This document shows positions 39,738 through 47,597 of a stretch of 64,000 nt of DNA, piece by piece. The notes under the pieces are model-generated. The model was not told the DNA's origin. It ran no database searches and saw only the letters and a program-made list of their open reading frames with translations. The position numbers and the translations under genes were made by a program. Numbering within the stretch: position 1 is the first letter of the stretch; every line of letters begins with the position of its first letter. This DNA is from Limnohabitans parvus II-B4 (GTDB lineage Bacteria; Pseudomonadota; Gammaproteobacteria; Burkholderiales; Burkholderiaceae_C), in the NCBI RefSeq assembly GCF_003063455.1, contig NZ_NESN01000002.1, forward strand, positions 496,001-560,000. The letters run 5' to 3'.

Positions 39738-41201
39738 ATGAAATCCCGCGGCTGGAGTGTGCGCATCTTCAAACGCGAACAACGTTCCTTGTTCGGGGAA
39801 ATCCTCGACTGGATGCTCACGCCGTTGCTGTTGCTGTGGCCCATCAGTTTGGCCCTGACCTGGCTGGTGGCGCAAGGGTTGGCCAACAAGCCGTTTGACC
39901 GTGCATTGGTCTACAACGTGCAGGCCTTGGCTCAGCAGGTCAAGCTGGGGCCCGACAAACGTGTTCAGTTCAACCTGCCCCAGCCCGCCAGTGAATTGCT
40001 GCGCGCCGACGAGACCGATCTGGTTTATTACCAGGTGCGCGGAGGCCATCAAGAGCATTTGAGTGGTGAGCGCGATTTGCCCTTGCCGCCGGTGGACCAA
40101 GACAAAGGCAGCAGCTACGAGGTGCACATCCGCGATGACGAGATGCGTGGCTTCGAGGTGCGTGTGGCCTACACCTGGATCCGGCTGGATGCCGAGGGCA
40201 AGCACCCCGCCTTGGTGCAGGTGGCCGAGACGCGTGAAAAGCGTTCTGTGCTGGCGGCAGAGATCATCAAGGGCGTGATGCTGCCGCAGTTTGCTTTGTT
40301 GCCCTTGGCCGTGCTGTTGGTGTGGCTGGCGCTGGTGCGCGGCATCAAGCCTTTGTCGGAGCTGGAAGAGCGTATCCGTGCGCGCAAACCCGATGATTTG
40401 AGCCCGCTCGATGACAAAGCGGTGCCCATGGAGGTGGCCCCGTTGGTGGTGTCGGTGAACGACTTGCTGGAACGCCTGAAAGACTCGATCGTCACGCAAA
40501 AGCGTTTTTTGGCCGATGCGGCGCACCAACTCAAAACCCCTTTGGCGGGCTTGCGCATGCAGGCCGATCTGGCGCAGCGTTCGGGCTCCAGCGAAGATGA
40601 GTTGAAAAAATCCTTGAAACAAATTGGCCGGGCCAGTGTGCAGGCCACCCACACGGTGAACCAGTTGTTGTCACTGGCTCGCGCAGAAGGTGGCGGCACG
40701 CATGTCGCGCAGCAAAGTTGCGACATGGTGTTGCTGGCCAGCGAAGTCATACAAGACTGCCTGCCGCGCGCGATGGACAAAGGCTTGGATCTGGGCTACG
40801 AAGGGGTGGATGCGGGCACACCGGGTGCACAGGTGCAAGGCAACCCGACTTTGCTGAAAGAAATGCTGCGCAACCTGGTCGAAAACGCCGTTCACTACAC
40901 CCCTAGCACGCCGGAACATCCGGGGGTGGTCACGGTGCGCGTTCTGGTGGACCCGTACAGCAAAGCGCTGGTGATGCAGGTGGAGGACAACGGCCCGGGC
41001 ATTCCTTTGGCTGAGCGCGATCTGGTGTTTCAGCCGTTTTACCGGGCGCTGGGCACCAACGTCGATGGCTCGGGTTTGGGCTTGCCCATCGTCAAGGAAA
41101 TCGCGCAGCAACACGGGGCCTCGGTCACGGTCGATGCCGCGCACCCGAGCCACACCCCGCCAGGGGCTTGCTTCACGCTGCGGTTCAACGCGTTCGCTTG
41201 A
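39738..41201 (+). CDS. tctE: Two-component sensor histidine kinase, TctE-like
   Basis: 487 aa membrane kinase. TM1 (WMLTPLLLLWPISLALTWLV), a periplasmic 2CSK_N-type sensor region of about 140 residues, TM2 (FALLPLAVLLVWLALV), a HAMP-like linker, the HisKA box FLADAAHQLKTPLAGLRMQ with His263, and the HATPase boxes NLVENAVHYTP, DNGPGIP and GSGLGLPIVKEIA. The 2CSK_N type of input domain is typical of TctE. Tricarboxylate sensing is inference; no TctCBA genes are next to it, but a Bug receptor is elsewhere in the window. Confidence 0.9.
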   Translation: MKSRGWSVRIFKREQRSLFGEILDWMLTPLLLLWPISLALTWLVAQGLANKPFDRALVYNVQALAQQVKLGPDKRVQFNLPQPASELLRADETDLVYYQVRGGHQEHLSGERDLPLPPVDQDKGSSYEVHIRDDEMRGFEVRVAYTWIRLDAEGKHPALVQVAETREKRSVLAAEIIKGVMLPQFALLPLAVLLVWLALVRGIKPLSELEERIRARKPDDLSPLDDKAVPMEVAPLVVSVNDLLERLKDSIVTQKRFLADAAHQLKTPLAGLRMQADLAQRSGSSEDELKKSLKQIGRASVQATHTVNQLLSLARAEGGGTHVAQQSCDMVLLASEVIQDCLPRAMDKGLDLGYEGVDAGTPGAQVQGNPTLLKEMLRNLVENAVHYTPSTPEHPGVVTVRVLVDPYSKALVMQVEDNGPGIPLAERDLVFQPFYRALGTNVDGSGLGLPIVKEIAQQHGASVTVDAAHPSHTPPGACFTLRFNAFA

Positions 41202-41226
41202 GCGCAAGCCTTGCCAGGCCCTTGGT

Positions 41227-41251
41227 GGGAGGCTGCCCCTGCGGCCGAATG
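41227..41251. repeat. REP-like repeat, copy 1 (inverted relative to 43066-43090)
   Basis: Read on the minus strand it is CATTCGGCCGCAGGGGCAGC followed by CTCCC, matching 23 of 25 positions with 43066-43090. It lies between the convergent ends of tctE and the GST gene. Confidence 0.65.
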
Positions 41252-41272
41252 TCTGACGTGGCTCTGGCCGCC

Positions 41273-41932
41273 TTAAGCGGGCCTGCCCATGTTCAGCTGC
41301 AAGCGCTCACGCTCGATCACGCGGGCCACGGCGGGCTCTGCCGCCACTTTTTGCACAAAGGCCCACAGCTCGGGGTGTTCTTCGGGCGTGATGCCAGCAA
41401 TCGTGCCCCAGCGTGTCAAGGTCAGGCTGTAGGCGTCCAACGGGCCGAAGCGTTCACCGCTCAACCAAGGCTGGCCCTTGGCAGCAGCGGCCTTCACCAG
41501 TGCCTGCAATTCGCCCAGCATGCCGCGGAACAGCTGGGTGTTGTAAGGCTTGAGGGCCGCTTGCACTTCGGGCTGGTCCGAGAACTTTTGCGGCATGAAG
41601 ATGTGCGTGAAGGTCGGGTGCACCGTGTTGTTCATCCATGCCAAAGTCGAGATGGCTTGTGCGCGGGCCAAGGCCTCTGTGGGCAAGAAGCCCATCTGCG
41701 GGAACAGCTGGTCCAGATGCAAGACGATGGCGACGATTTGCGTGACGGGTTGGCCGTTGTTCACAAGTACCGGCACCTGGCCGCGTGGGTTGATGGCTTT
41801 GTAGTCGTCGCTGTTTTGTTCGCCTTTGTGCAGCTTGACCATGCTGGGCTCAAACTCGGCACCGCTCATCTCCAGCAGCACATGGGGCACAAAAGAACAG
41901 GCGCCGGGGGCAAAGTAAAGTTTCAGGCTCAT
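41273..41932 (-). CDS. Glutathione S-transferase, beta-class-like
   Basis: 219 aa. LKLYFAPGACSFVPHVLLEMSG carries the beta-class Cys10 and the following Ser; KAINPRGQVPVLVNNGQPVTQIVAI supplies the cis-Pro and Gln-x-x contact. The C-terminal helical domain has GPLDAYSLTLTRWG. It is similar to bacterial GSTs such as PmGST/BphK. It lies downstream of birA and the small membrane protein on the same strand (20 bases after the latter) and may be in the same transcript. A REP-like element follows its stop. Confidence 0.92.
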   Translation of the reverse strand: MSLKLYFAPGACSFVPHVLLEMSGAEFEPSMVKLHKGEQNSDDYKAINPRGQVPVLVNNGQPVTQIVAIVLHLDQLFPQMGFLPTEALARAQAISTLAWMNNTVHPTFTHIFMPQKFSDQPEVQAALKPYNTQLFRGMLGELQALVKAAAAKGQPWLSGERFGPLDAYSLTLTRWGTIAGITPEEHPELWAFVQKVAAEPAVARVIERERLQLNMGRPA

Positions 41933-41952
41933 CGGTCAAGTCTCCAAAAGGG

Positions 41953-42180
41953 TTAAGGGTTTGTGGCTTTGAGGGCTGCGGCAGCCGTTTCAGCGGCCAT
42001 GCGCTCTGCGGCAGCGGCAGGTGTTTCGATTTTCAACGCTTCAGGGCGAATTTGGTTCCCCAAGCGTTCAGGCTCGCGTGCCGTATTCGGGCCCCAACCC
42101 CAGCGGGCGAAAGCGTCCCATTGCCAAGCCAGCGTGGCCGCATGGAGGATCAGCAAAAGAGCCATGAACCAACGCATCAT
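41953..42180 (-). CDS. Small membrane protein downstream of birA
   Basis: 75 aa. One N-terminal hydrophobic segment (WFMALLLILHAATLAWQW) is followed by a short basic stretch REPERLGNQIRPEALKI and an alanine-rich tail. The REPERL..QIRPE motif resembles the N-terminal part of SPOR-domain proteins often encoded after birA in Burkholderiales, but the SPOR domain itself is missing here. The ATG overlaps the birA stop (ATGA), so translation is coupled. Function unknown. Confidence 0.75.
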   Translation of the reverse strand: MMRWFMALLLILHAATLAWQWDAFARWGWGPNTAREPERLGNQIRPEALKIETPAAAAERMAAETAAAALKATNP

Positions 42181-42956
42181 TGGGATTTGTCCTCAACAGG
42201 AAAAGGGCGCACGCTGACTTCAGCGCTGTGGATCTCTTGCAGGCCTGTGTCGGTTTGCAGACGCAAAGCGCCGTTGGGGCTGACGCCCAGTGCCAGACCG
42301 ATTTGGCCATCGCTGGTGTGCACGTGCCGGCCCTTGAGGACGTCGCGCGACTCAAACCGGGTTTGCAGCGGGGCGAAGCCTTCGCGCTCAAATGCCAGCA
42401 GCGTTTGTATCAAAGGCATGGCCACGCGTGCCAGGCAGGCGGGTGCGGTCAAGTCAGGCAACATCTCAGTGAGGGCTGCTGGCGCTGTGTTGAGGCCATC
42501 TGAAGGCCGTGGACGGATGTTCAGGCCCACCCCCACCACCACCTGGCTGCGCCCGCCCATGCTGGCCGCTTCGACCAGCATGCCGCCAAGCTTGCGGTCT
42601 TGAAACCACAAATCGTTGGGCCACTTCAGGCCCACCTCGGGGTGCAGGCTCTCGGCCAGGCTCAGGCCGACGGCCAACGACAGGCCGGACCAGTCTTTGG
42701 GCTTGAGGGGCAAGCTGAGGGAGAAAGTGAGCGAGTCGCCCGGTTGGCTTTGCCAGACGCGGCCCATGCGGCCACGCCCTGCAGTTTGACGCTCGGCCAC
42801 CAGCAACGTGGGCTCGAGCTGGCCTGCGCGCGCTCGGCGCATGAGCTCGCTGTTGCTCGAATCGATCTCGGGCAGCACCTCGACCGTGAAATCGGGCAGC
42901 AGGGGGTAAATCTGCTCCCAAATCGCTTCAGCAGGCCAAGGGGTGCGCGTGATCAT
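42177..42956 (-). CDS. birA: Biotin--[acetyl-CoA-carboxylase] ligase
   Basis: 259 aa monofunctional biotin protein ligase. ERQTAGRGRMGRVWQSQPGD contains the biotinyl-AMP loop GRGRMGR; LKWPNDLWFQDRKLGGMLVEA is the catalytic Lys region, and the C-terminal SH3-like barrel follows. It lacks the N-terminal DNA-binding domain of the E. coli protein, so it does not repress biotin genes. It starts at ATG 42956 and is coupled to the small membrane protein by an ATGA overlap. Confidence 0.96.
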   Translation of the reverse strand: MITRTPWPAEAIWEQIYPLLPDFTVEVLPEIDSSNSELMRRARAGQLEPTLLVAERQTAGRGRMGRVWQSQPGDSLTFSLSLPLKPKDWSGLSLAVGLSLAESLHPEVGLKWPNDLWFQDRKLGGMLVEAASMGGRSQVVVGVGLNIRPRPSDGLNTAPAALTEMLPDLTAPACLARVAMPLIQTLLAFEREGFAPLQTRFESRDVLKGRHVHTSDGQIGLALGVSPNGALRLQTDTGLQEIHSAEVSVRPFPVEDKSQ

Positions 42957-43001
42957 GGTGTGGCGTTGGTTGTGCGTGCTTGTTGGCTGAGTGCGTGTTT
43001 T

Positions 43002-43090
43002 GTGGGAGCGAGTCCCCCCGCTCGCGAAGGTCGGCGCTTCGACAAGGCCTGTACAGATTCACCCGCATTCGGCCGCAGGGGCGGCCTCCT
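43002..43090. repeat. Composite REP-like element
   Basis: Two REP-like parts: GTGGGAGCGAGTCCCCCCG-CTCGCGAAGG (about 43002-43030) and CATTCGGCCGCAGGGGCGGC-CTCCT (43066-43090). The second is inverted relative to 41227-41251. The first is inverted relative to the palindrome inside the DUF1365 gene (16871-16906). It lies between birA and the SET-domain gene. Confidence 0.65.
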
Positions 43091-43119
43091 ACAGGGTCAA
43101 CGCTGCAGGCCAATATGCG

Positions 43120-43851
43120 TCAGCCTTTTTTGGCGACCGCCTTTTTGGTTTGGGTCTTTTTCTCAGGTTTCGTTGCCTTTTTGGCCTTCTCCGCCTTTTC
43201 CACCTTCGCGGGTTTGACCGCCTTTTCCGCTTTCACTGGCTTGACCGCCTTGGGGGCTTTGCCTTTGCTTTTGGCTTTGACGTCGTCTTTTGCCTTCGGC
43301 TTGTCTTTGGATTTGGCCTTGGCTTTTTTCTGGCCAGGTGTTTTGGGCGTGTCCTTGCGCTCTTTGGGCGACAGCAGGGTGCCACGGCAATTGGCGCTGC
43401 CGCACCAGCAAGGGTATTCGGCCTTGAGCTTCTTGGTGTAAGGCTCGTCGATGATCAGGCCGTAGTCGTAGTTCAGCTCTTCACCGGCCAAGATGTTGCG
43501 GATGGCCTTGATGAAAATGCGGTCGTTTTCTTCGTCGGCTTCGCAGTTGGGGTTGCAGCTGTGGTTGATCCAGCGCGAAGAGTTGCCGCCGTGCAGCGCA
43601 TCGATCACCCGGTCTTCGTTCACATGGAAGTAGAAGGTGTGGTTCGGGTCATTCGGGTCGTGTGGGTGGCGGTCTTGCGCCTCGTCCCAGCTGATGACCT
43701 CGCCCACGTACTCAATCAGGGTCTCGCCTTCGGCCAAGTCTTGCAGGGCAAACACGCCCTTGCCGTGCACGCCGGAGCGGCGAACCTGGATGCGTTTGCC
43801 GGATGCGCTCGGCTTGGAGCGGCTGGGGGAAGAAACAGGGGTTTTGGCCAC
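43120..43851 (-). CDS. SET-domain protein-lysine methyltransferase with histone-H1-like tail
   Basis: 243 aa. The SET domain (about residues 18-135) contains GVHGKGVFALQDL, the SAM and active-site motifs RWINHSCNPNC (93-103) and GEELNYDY (123-130). A post-SET Cys cluster CWCGSANC (148-155) should complete a zinc site with Cys103. Residues 165-243 are almost only Lys, Ala, Pro, Val and Glu in AKPKAK-type repeats, like histone H1. The start is GTG at 43851; no in-frame ATG exists before an upstream stop. It is divergent from topB with about 95 bases between. The target is unknown; a DNA-binding protein or its own or TopB's basic tail is possible. Confidence 0.93.
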   Translation of the reverse strand: MAKTPVSSPSRSKPSASGKRIQVRRSGVHGKGVFALQDLAEGETLIEYVGEVISWDEAQDRHPHDPNDPNHTFYFHVNEDRVIDALHGGNSSRWINHSCNPNCEADEENDRIFIKAIRNILAGEELNYDYGLIIDEPYTKKLKAEYPCWCGSANCRGTLLSPKERKDTPKTPGQKKAKAKSKDKPKAKDDVKAKSKGKAPKAVKPVKAEKAVKPAKVEKAEKAKKATKPEKKTQTKKAVAKKG

Positions 43852-43885
43852 GGCGTTAAAAATTTGTTATGGTGAATTCATGTGG

Positions 43886-43926
43886 GCGTGCGCGTGAGCG
43901 CGTGCCCGGGCGCGTGCGCACACGCG
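43886..43926. other. Alternating purine-pyrimidine GC tract (Z-DNA-prone) in the divergent promoter
   Basis: GCGTGCGCGTGAGCGCGTGC followed by CCGGGCGCGTGCGCACACGCG: almost strict purine-pyrimidine alternation with repeated GCGTG units and nested palindromes. It sits in the 95-base gap between the SET-domain gene and topB. Such tracts flip to Z-DNA under negative supercoiling. No coding role is evident, although topB could in principle start upstream at 43869. Confidence 0.5.
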
Positions 43927-43946
43927 AGACAACGGATTGTAATGAC

Positions 43947-46862
43947 ATGAAGACATTGGTAATTGCAGAGAAGCCTTCGGTGGCTCAAGACATCGTCAAA
44001 GCCTTGACGCCGACTTCCGGCAAGTTCGAGAAACACGACGACCATTTTGAGAATGAGCAATACGTCGTGACCAGCGCCGTGGGCCATCTGGTGGAGATCC
44101 AGGCGCCTGAGCAGTACGACGTGAAACGCGGCAAGTGGAGCTTTGCCAACCTGCCCGTGATCCCGCCGCACTTTGACCTGAAGCCGGTGGACAAAACCAA
44201 GAGCCGCTTGAGTGCCGTGGTGAGGCAAGCCAAGCGCAAAGACGTGAACGCCCTCATCAACGCCTGTGACGCGGGCCGCGAGGGGGAGTTGATCTTCCGC
44301 CTGATCGAACAATATGCCGGTGGCACCAAGACCCTGGACAAGCCCGTACAACGCCTGTGGCTGCAGTCCATGACGCCACAAGCCATCCGCGATGGCTTTG
44401 ACAACCTGCGCAGCAACACCCAGATGCAGGGCCTGGCCGACGCCGCCCGCAGCCGCTCTGAAGCCGATTGGCTGGTGGGCATCAACGGCACCCGCGCCAT
44501 GACCGCATTCAACTCGCGTGATGGTGGCTTCTTCTTGACCACTGTGGGCCGGGTGCAAACGCCCACGCTGGCTGTGGTGGTGGAGCGCGAAGAGCAGATC
44601 CGCAAATTCGTGAGCCGCGACTATTGGGAAATCCACGCCGAGTTCGCCGCCGCTGCGGGCACCTACCCCGGCAAGTGGTTCGACCCGAAGTGGAAGAAAG
44701 AAGAAGACGCCGAAAAGAAAGCCGACCGCCAATGGACCGCTGCCGAGGCACAAGCCATCGTGGATGCCGTGCGCGGCAAAACCGCCAGCGTGACCGAAGA
44801 GGCCACACCCACCACACAAGCCAGCCCCGGTTTGTTTGACCTGACCAGTTTGCAGCGCGAGGCCAACGGCAAGTTCGGCTTCTCGGCCAAGACCACGTTG
44901 GCGCTGGCCCAAAGCCTGTACGAGCGCCACAAGGCCCTGACCTACCCACGTACCGACTCGCGCCACCTGCCCGAAGACTATGTGCCCGTGGCCAAGCAAA
45001 CCTTCGAAATGCTGGCCGACAGCGGCATGCGCCACCTGGCCCCGCACGCCCTGACGGCACTGAACAACAACTACGTGCGCAAGATCCCTCGTGTGTTCGA
45101 CAACAAAAAGGTGTCGGACCACTTCGCCATCATCCCCACGCTGCAAGCGCCCAGCGGCCTGTCTGAGGCCGAGCAAAAACTCTATGACCTGGTGGTGCGC
45201 CGCTTCATGGCGGTGTTCTTCCCGAGCGCCGAATACCAGGTGACCACACGCATCAGCGTGGCCGCTGGTCACAGCTTCAAGACCGTCGGCAAGGTGCTGG
45301 TCAAGCCGGGTTGGCTCGCCATTTACGGCAAAGAAGCCGCAGAAGAAGTGGAAGACGCCAAAGATGGCGACAAAGGCCAAAACCTGGTGCCGGTGCAGCC
45401 GGGCGAACAAGTGGGTGTCGAATCGGTCGAAGCCAAAGGCCTGAAGACACGCCCTCCGGCACGCTACTCAGAAGCTACGCTGCTGGGTGCCATGGAAGGC
45501 GCAGGCAAGATGGTGGACGACGACGAACTGCGCGAGGCCATGCAGGAAAAAGGCCTGGGCACGCCAGCCACCCGCGCCGCCATCATCGAAGGCCTGATCA
45601 ACGAGAAATACATGCTGCGCGAAGGCCGCGAAATGATCCCGACGGCCAAGGCCTTCCAGCTCATGACGCTGTTGCGCGGCCTGCAGGTCGAAGAACTCTC
45701 CAAACCCGAGCTGACCGGCGAGTGGGAATACAAGCTGGCCCAGATGGAGCAAGGCAAATTGAGCCGCGCCACCTTCATGGCCGAGATCGCGGCCATGACC
45801 GAGCACATCGTCAAGAAAGCCAAAGAGTACGACCGCGACACTGTGCCCGGTGACTACGCAACGCTGACCACGCCTTGCCCCAACTGCGGCGGTGTGGTCA
45901 AAGAAAACTACCGCAGGTACACCTGCACCGGGGCCCATGGCGCTGCTGAGGGTTGCGGCTTCTCGTTTGGCAAATCGCCGGCCGGGCGCACCTTTGAGCC
46001 AGCCGAAGTCGAGCAATTCATGCGCGACAAGAAGATTGGCCCGCTGGACGGCTTCCGCTCCAAAGCTGGTTGGCCTTTCGTGGCCGAGATGGCGCTCAAG
46101 TACAACGAAGAAGAAAAGAACTGGAAGCTCGAATTCGATTTTGGTGACGACAAGAAAAACGAAGACAGCGGCGAGATCGTCGAATTCACCGATGAATCAC
46201 TGGGCGTGTGCCCCAAGTGCGGCAGCGCGGTGCACGAGCACGGCAGCAACTACGTGTGCAGCAAAGCCGTGCCCACGCACGAGCAGCCCACGCCCAGCTG
46301 CGACTTCAAGACCGGCAAGGTCATCTTGCAGCAGCCGGTGGAGCGGGAACAAGTCGTCAAATTGTTGGCCACTGGCAAGACCGATCTGCTCGACAAATTT
46401 GTGAGCAACCGCACGCGCCGCAGCTTCAAGGCCATGCTGGCCTGGAACCCCGAAGAGGGCAAAGTGGCATTTGAGTTTGAACAGCGCGAAGGCGGCAAGA
46501 AATACCCACCGCGCAAAACAGCCGCCAAGAAGACCCCCTTCGGCAAGCCTGCCGCCAAGAAAGCCGCCGTCAAAACGCCAGCTGCCAAAAAAGTGGCCAA
46601 AACCGCTGCACCCAAGGCGCCGCGCAAAGCCGCAGTCGGCACTTTGAAGCCCAGCGCCGCCTTGGCCGCCGTGATTGGCGATGGCACTTATGCCCGCACC
46701 GAGGTGGTCAAAAAAATCTGGGACTACATCAAGGCCAATAACTTGCAAAATCCGGCGGACAAGCGCTCCATCACCGCCGATGGCAAGTTGCAAGCCGTGT
46801 TTGGCAAAGACCAAGCCACCATGTTCGAGCTGGCAGGGATCATTGGCAAGCACCTGAGCTGA
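43947..46862 (+). CDS. topB: DNA topoisomerase III with histone-like linker and C-terminal SWIB domain
   Basis: 971 aa type IA topoisomerase. The TOPRIM start is MKTLVIAEKPSVAQDIVKAL, with acidic motif NACDAGREGELIFR. The catalytic Tyr333 lies in ALTYPRTDSRHLP. Two Cys clusters (CPNCGGVVKENYRRYTC..GCGF and CPKCGSAVHEHGSNYVC..SCDF) are zinc-ribbon-like. Residues about 848-897 are Lys/Ala/Pro-rich (TAAKKTPFGKPAAKKAA), and 898-971 form a SWIB/MDM2 domain (KPSAALAAVIGDGTYARTEV, IWDYIKANNLQNPADKRSI). The ATG at 43947 matches the conserved family start; an extension back to 43869 is encoded by the GC tract. Divergent from the SET-domain gene. Confidence 0.95.
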   Translation: MKTLVIAEKPSVAQDIVKALTPTSGKFEKHDDHFENEQYVVTSAVGHLVEIQAPEQYDVKRGKWSFANLPVIPPHFDLKPVDKTKSRLSAVVRQAKRKDVNALINACDAGREGELIFRLIEQYAGGTKTLDKPVQRLWLQSMTPQAIRDGFDNLRSNTQMQGLADAARSRSEADWLVGINGTRAMTAFNSRDGGFFLTTVGRVQTPTLAVVVEREEQIRKFVSRDYWEIHAEFAAAAGTYPGKWFDPKWKKEEDAEKKADRQWTAAEAQAIVDAVRGKTASVTEEATPTTQASPGLFDLTSLQREANGKFGFSAKTTLALAQSLYERHKALTYPRTDSRHLPEDYVPVAKQTFEMLADSGMRHLAPHALTALNNNYVRKIPRVFDNKKVSDHFAIIPTLQAPSGLSEAEQKLYDLVVRRFMAVFFPSAEYQVTTRISVAAGHSFKTVGKVLVKPGWLAIYGKEAAEEVEDAKDGDKGQNLVPVQPGEQVGVESVEAKGLKTRPPARYSEATLLGAMEGAGKMVDDDELREAMQEKGLGTPATRAAIIEGLINEKYMLREGREMIPTAKAFQLMTLLRGLQVEELSKPELTGEWEYKLAQMEQGKLSRATFMAEIAAMTEHIVKKAKEYDRDTVPGDYATLTTPCPNCGGVVKENYRRYTCTGAHGAAEGCGFSFGKSPAGRTFEPAEVEQFMRDKKIGPLDGFRSKAGWPFVAEMALKYNEEEKNWKLEFDFGDDKKNEDSGEIVEFTDESLGVCPKCGSAVHEHGSNYVCSKAVPTHEQPTPSCDFKTGKVILQQPVEREQVVKLLATGKTDLLDKFVSNRTRRSFKAMLAWNPEEGKVAFEFEQREGGKKYPPRKTAAKKTPFGKPAAKKAAVKTPAAKKVAKTAAPKAPRKAAVGTLKPSAALAAVIGDGTYARTEVVKKIWDYIKANNLQNPADKRSITADGKLQAVFGKDQATMFELAGIIGKHLS

Positions 46863-46885
46863 TCGTCTTCTGAGGTGAGGTGTTG

Positions 46886-46915
46886 AACGCCACGCGGGTC
46901 GTGGCGTTTTCTTTG
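46886..46915 (+). terminator. Rho-independent terminator of topB
   Basis: AACGCCACG and CGTGGCGTT form a perfect 9-bp stem with a 5-base loop, followed by TTCTTT. It starts 23 bases after the topB stop. Confidence 0.88.
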
Positions 46916-47057
46916 GTGCAAGGCCTGGTCGTCCTGTCGTGTCAATGACGGCATAGATCTTTCGGTCAATGAAAATTGACCGTCTGATGGATTCACGGTT
47001 CTTTCTGGTTTTTGCAGACTCTAGGTGTCTTTCAACTGCAAAAACCAAGGACTTTCC

Positions 47058-47597
47058 ATGACTGCACGACTTGTCAAAATTGCTTCAACGACCGTAGCCC
47101 TTGTGCTGGCGGCTTCCAGTTTCGCAGCCTTTGCCCAAGGCGCAGGTGCAGGTGCAGGCGCAGGCGCAGGTCCGGGTGCCGCAGGCGGCGCAGGCCCTGG
47201 TTCGGGAGCAGGCCCCGCTACCGGCTTGGGTGCCAAGACGGAGCAATTTGTCGAGCGACAAAAAGAATCCATCTACCACCAGACGCAAATCCGCACGCAA
47301 GAAAAAAACCTGTCCGCCATAAGGGACCAGATCAAGGCGCAAGAAAAGCTGCTCAAACAAACGCGTGACCAGATCCAACGACAAGACCAGCTGCTGGTTC
47401 GTACGCGCAGTCAGATCCAGGACCACGCGCAAGACAAGCCCGAATTGCTGGACGCATTGCGCAAGCAAGAGCAAACCCAGGAGCGGCTGTTGACGCACTT
47501 GAAAACCCAAGAGCAGAGCCTGACCCAGGTTCGCGATCAGCTCAAGACCGAAGAACAAGAGCAAACCCGGTTGCGCGAGCAGCTTAAAAAGCGGTGA
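47058..47597 (+). CDS. Secreted Gly/Ala-rich and coiled-coil repeat protein of unknown function
   Basis: 179 aa. A signal peptide (VALVLAASSFAAFAQ, cleavage after about residue 27) is followed by a Gly/Ala/Pro-rich segment encoded by GCAGGY hexamer repeats, then a long charged coiled coil made of 14-residue units that begin Q-[IL] (QIRTQEKNLSAIRD, QIKAQEKLLKQTRD, QIQRQDQLLVRTRS, and further imperfect units with 10-18 residues). No Cys. I do not recognise the family; a fibrous periplasmic or surface protein is likely. It has its own transcript between the topB terminator and the convergent acyl-CoA synthetase. Confidence 0.75.
   Translation: MTARLVKIASTTVALVLAASSFAAFAQGAGAGAGAGAGPGAAGGAGPGSGAGPATGLGAKTEQFVERQKESIYHQTQIRTQEKNLSAIRDQIKAQEKLLKQTRDQIQRQDQLLVRTRSQIQDHAQDKPELLDALRKQEQTQERLLTHLKTQEQSLTQVRDQLKTEEQEQTRLREQLKKR

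Noticed and set aside
43869..43946. N-terminal extension of topB by 26 codons
   Set aside because: It is encoded by the alternating GC tract and gives an RARERVPGRVRTRE-type peptide; the conserved TopB start is MKTLVIAEKPS at 43947.
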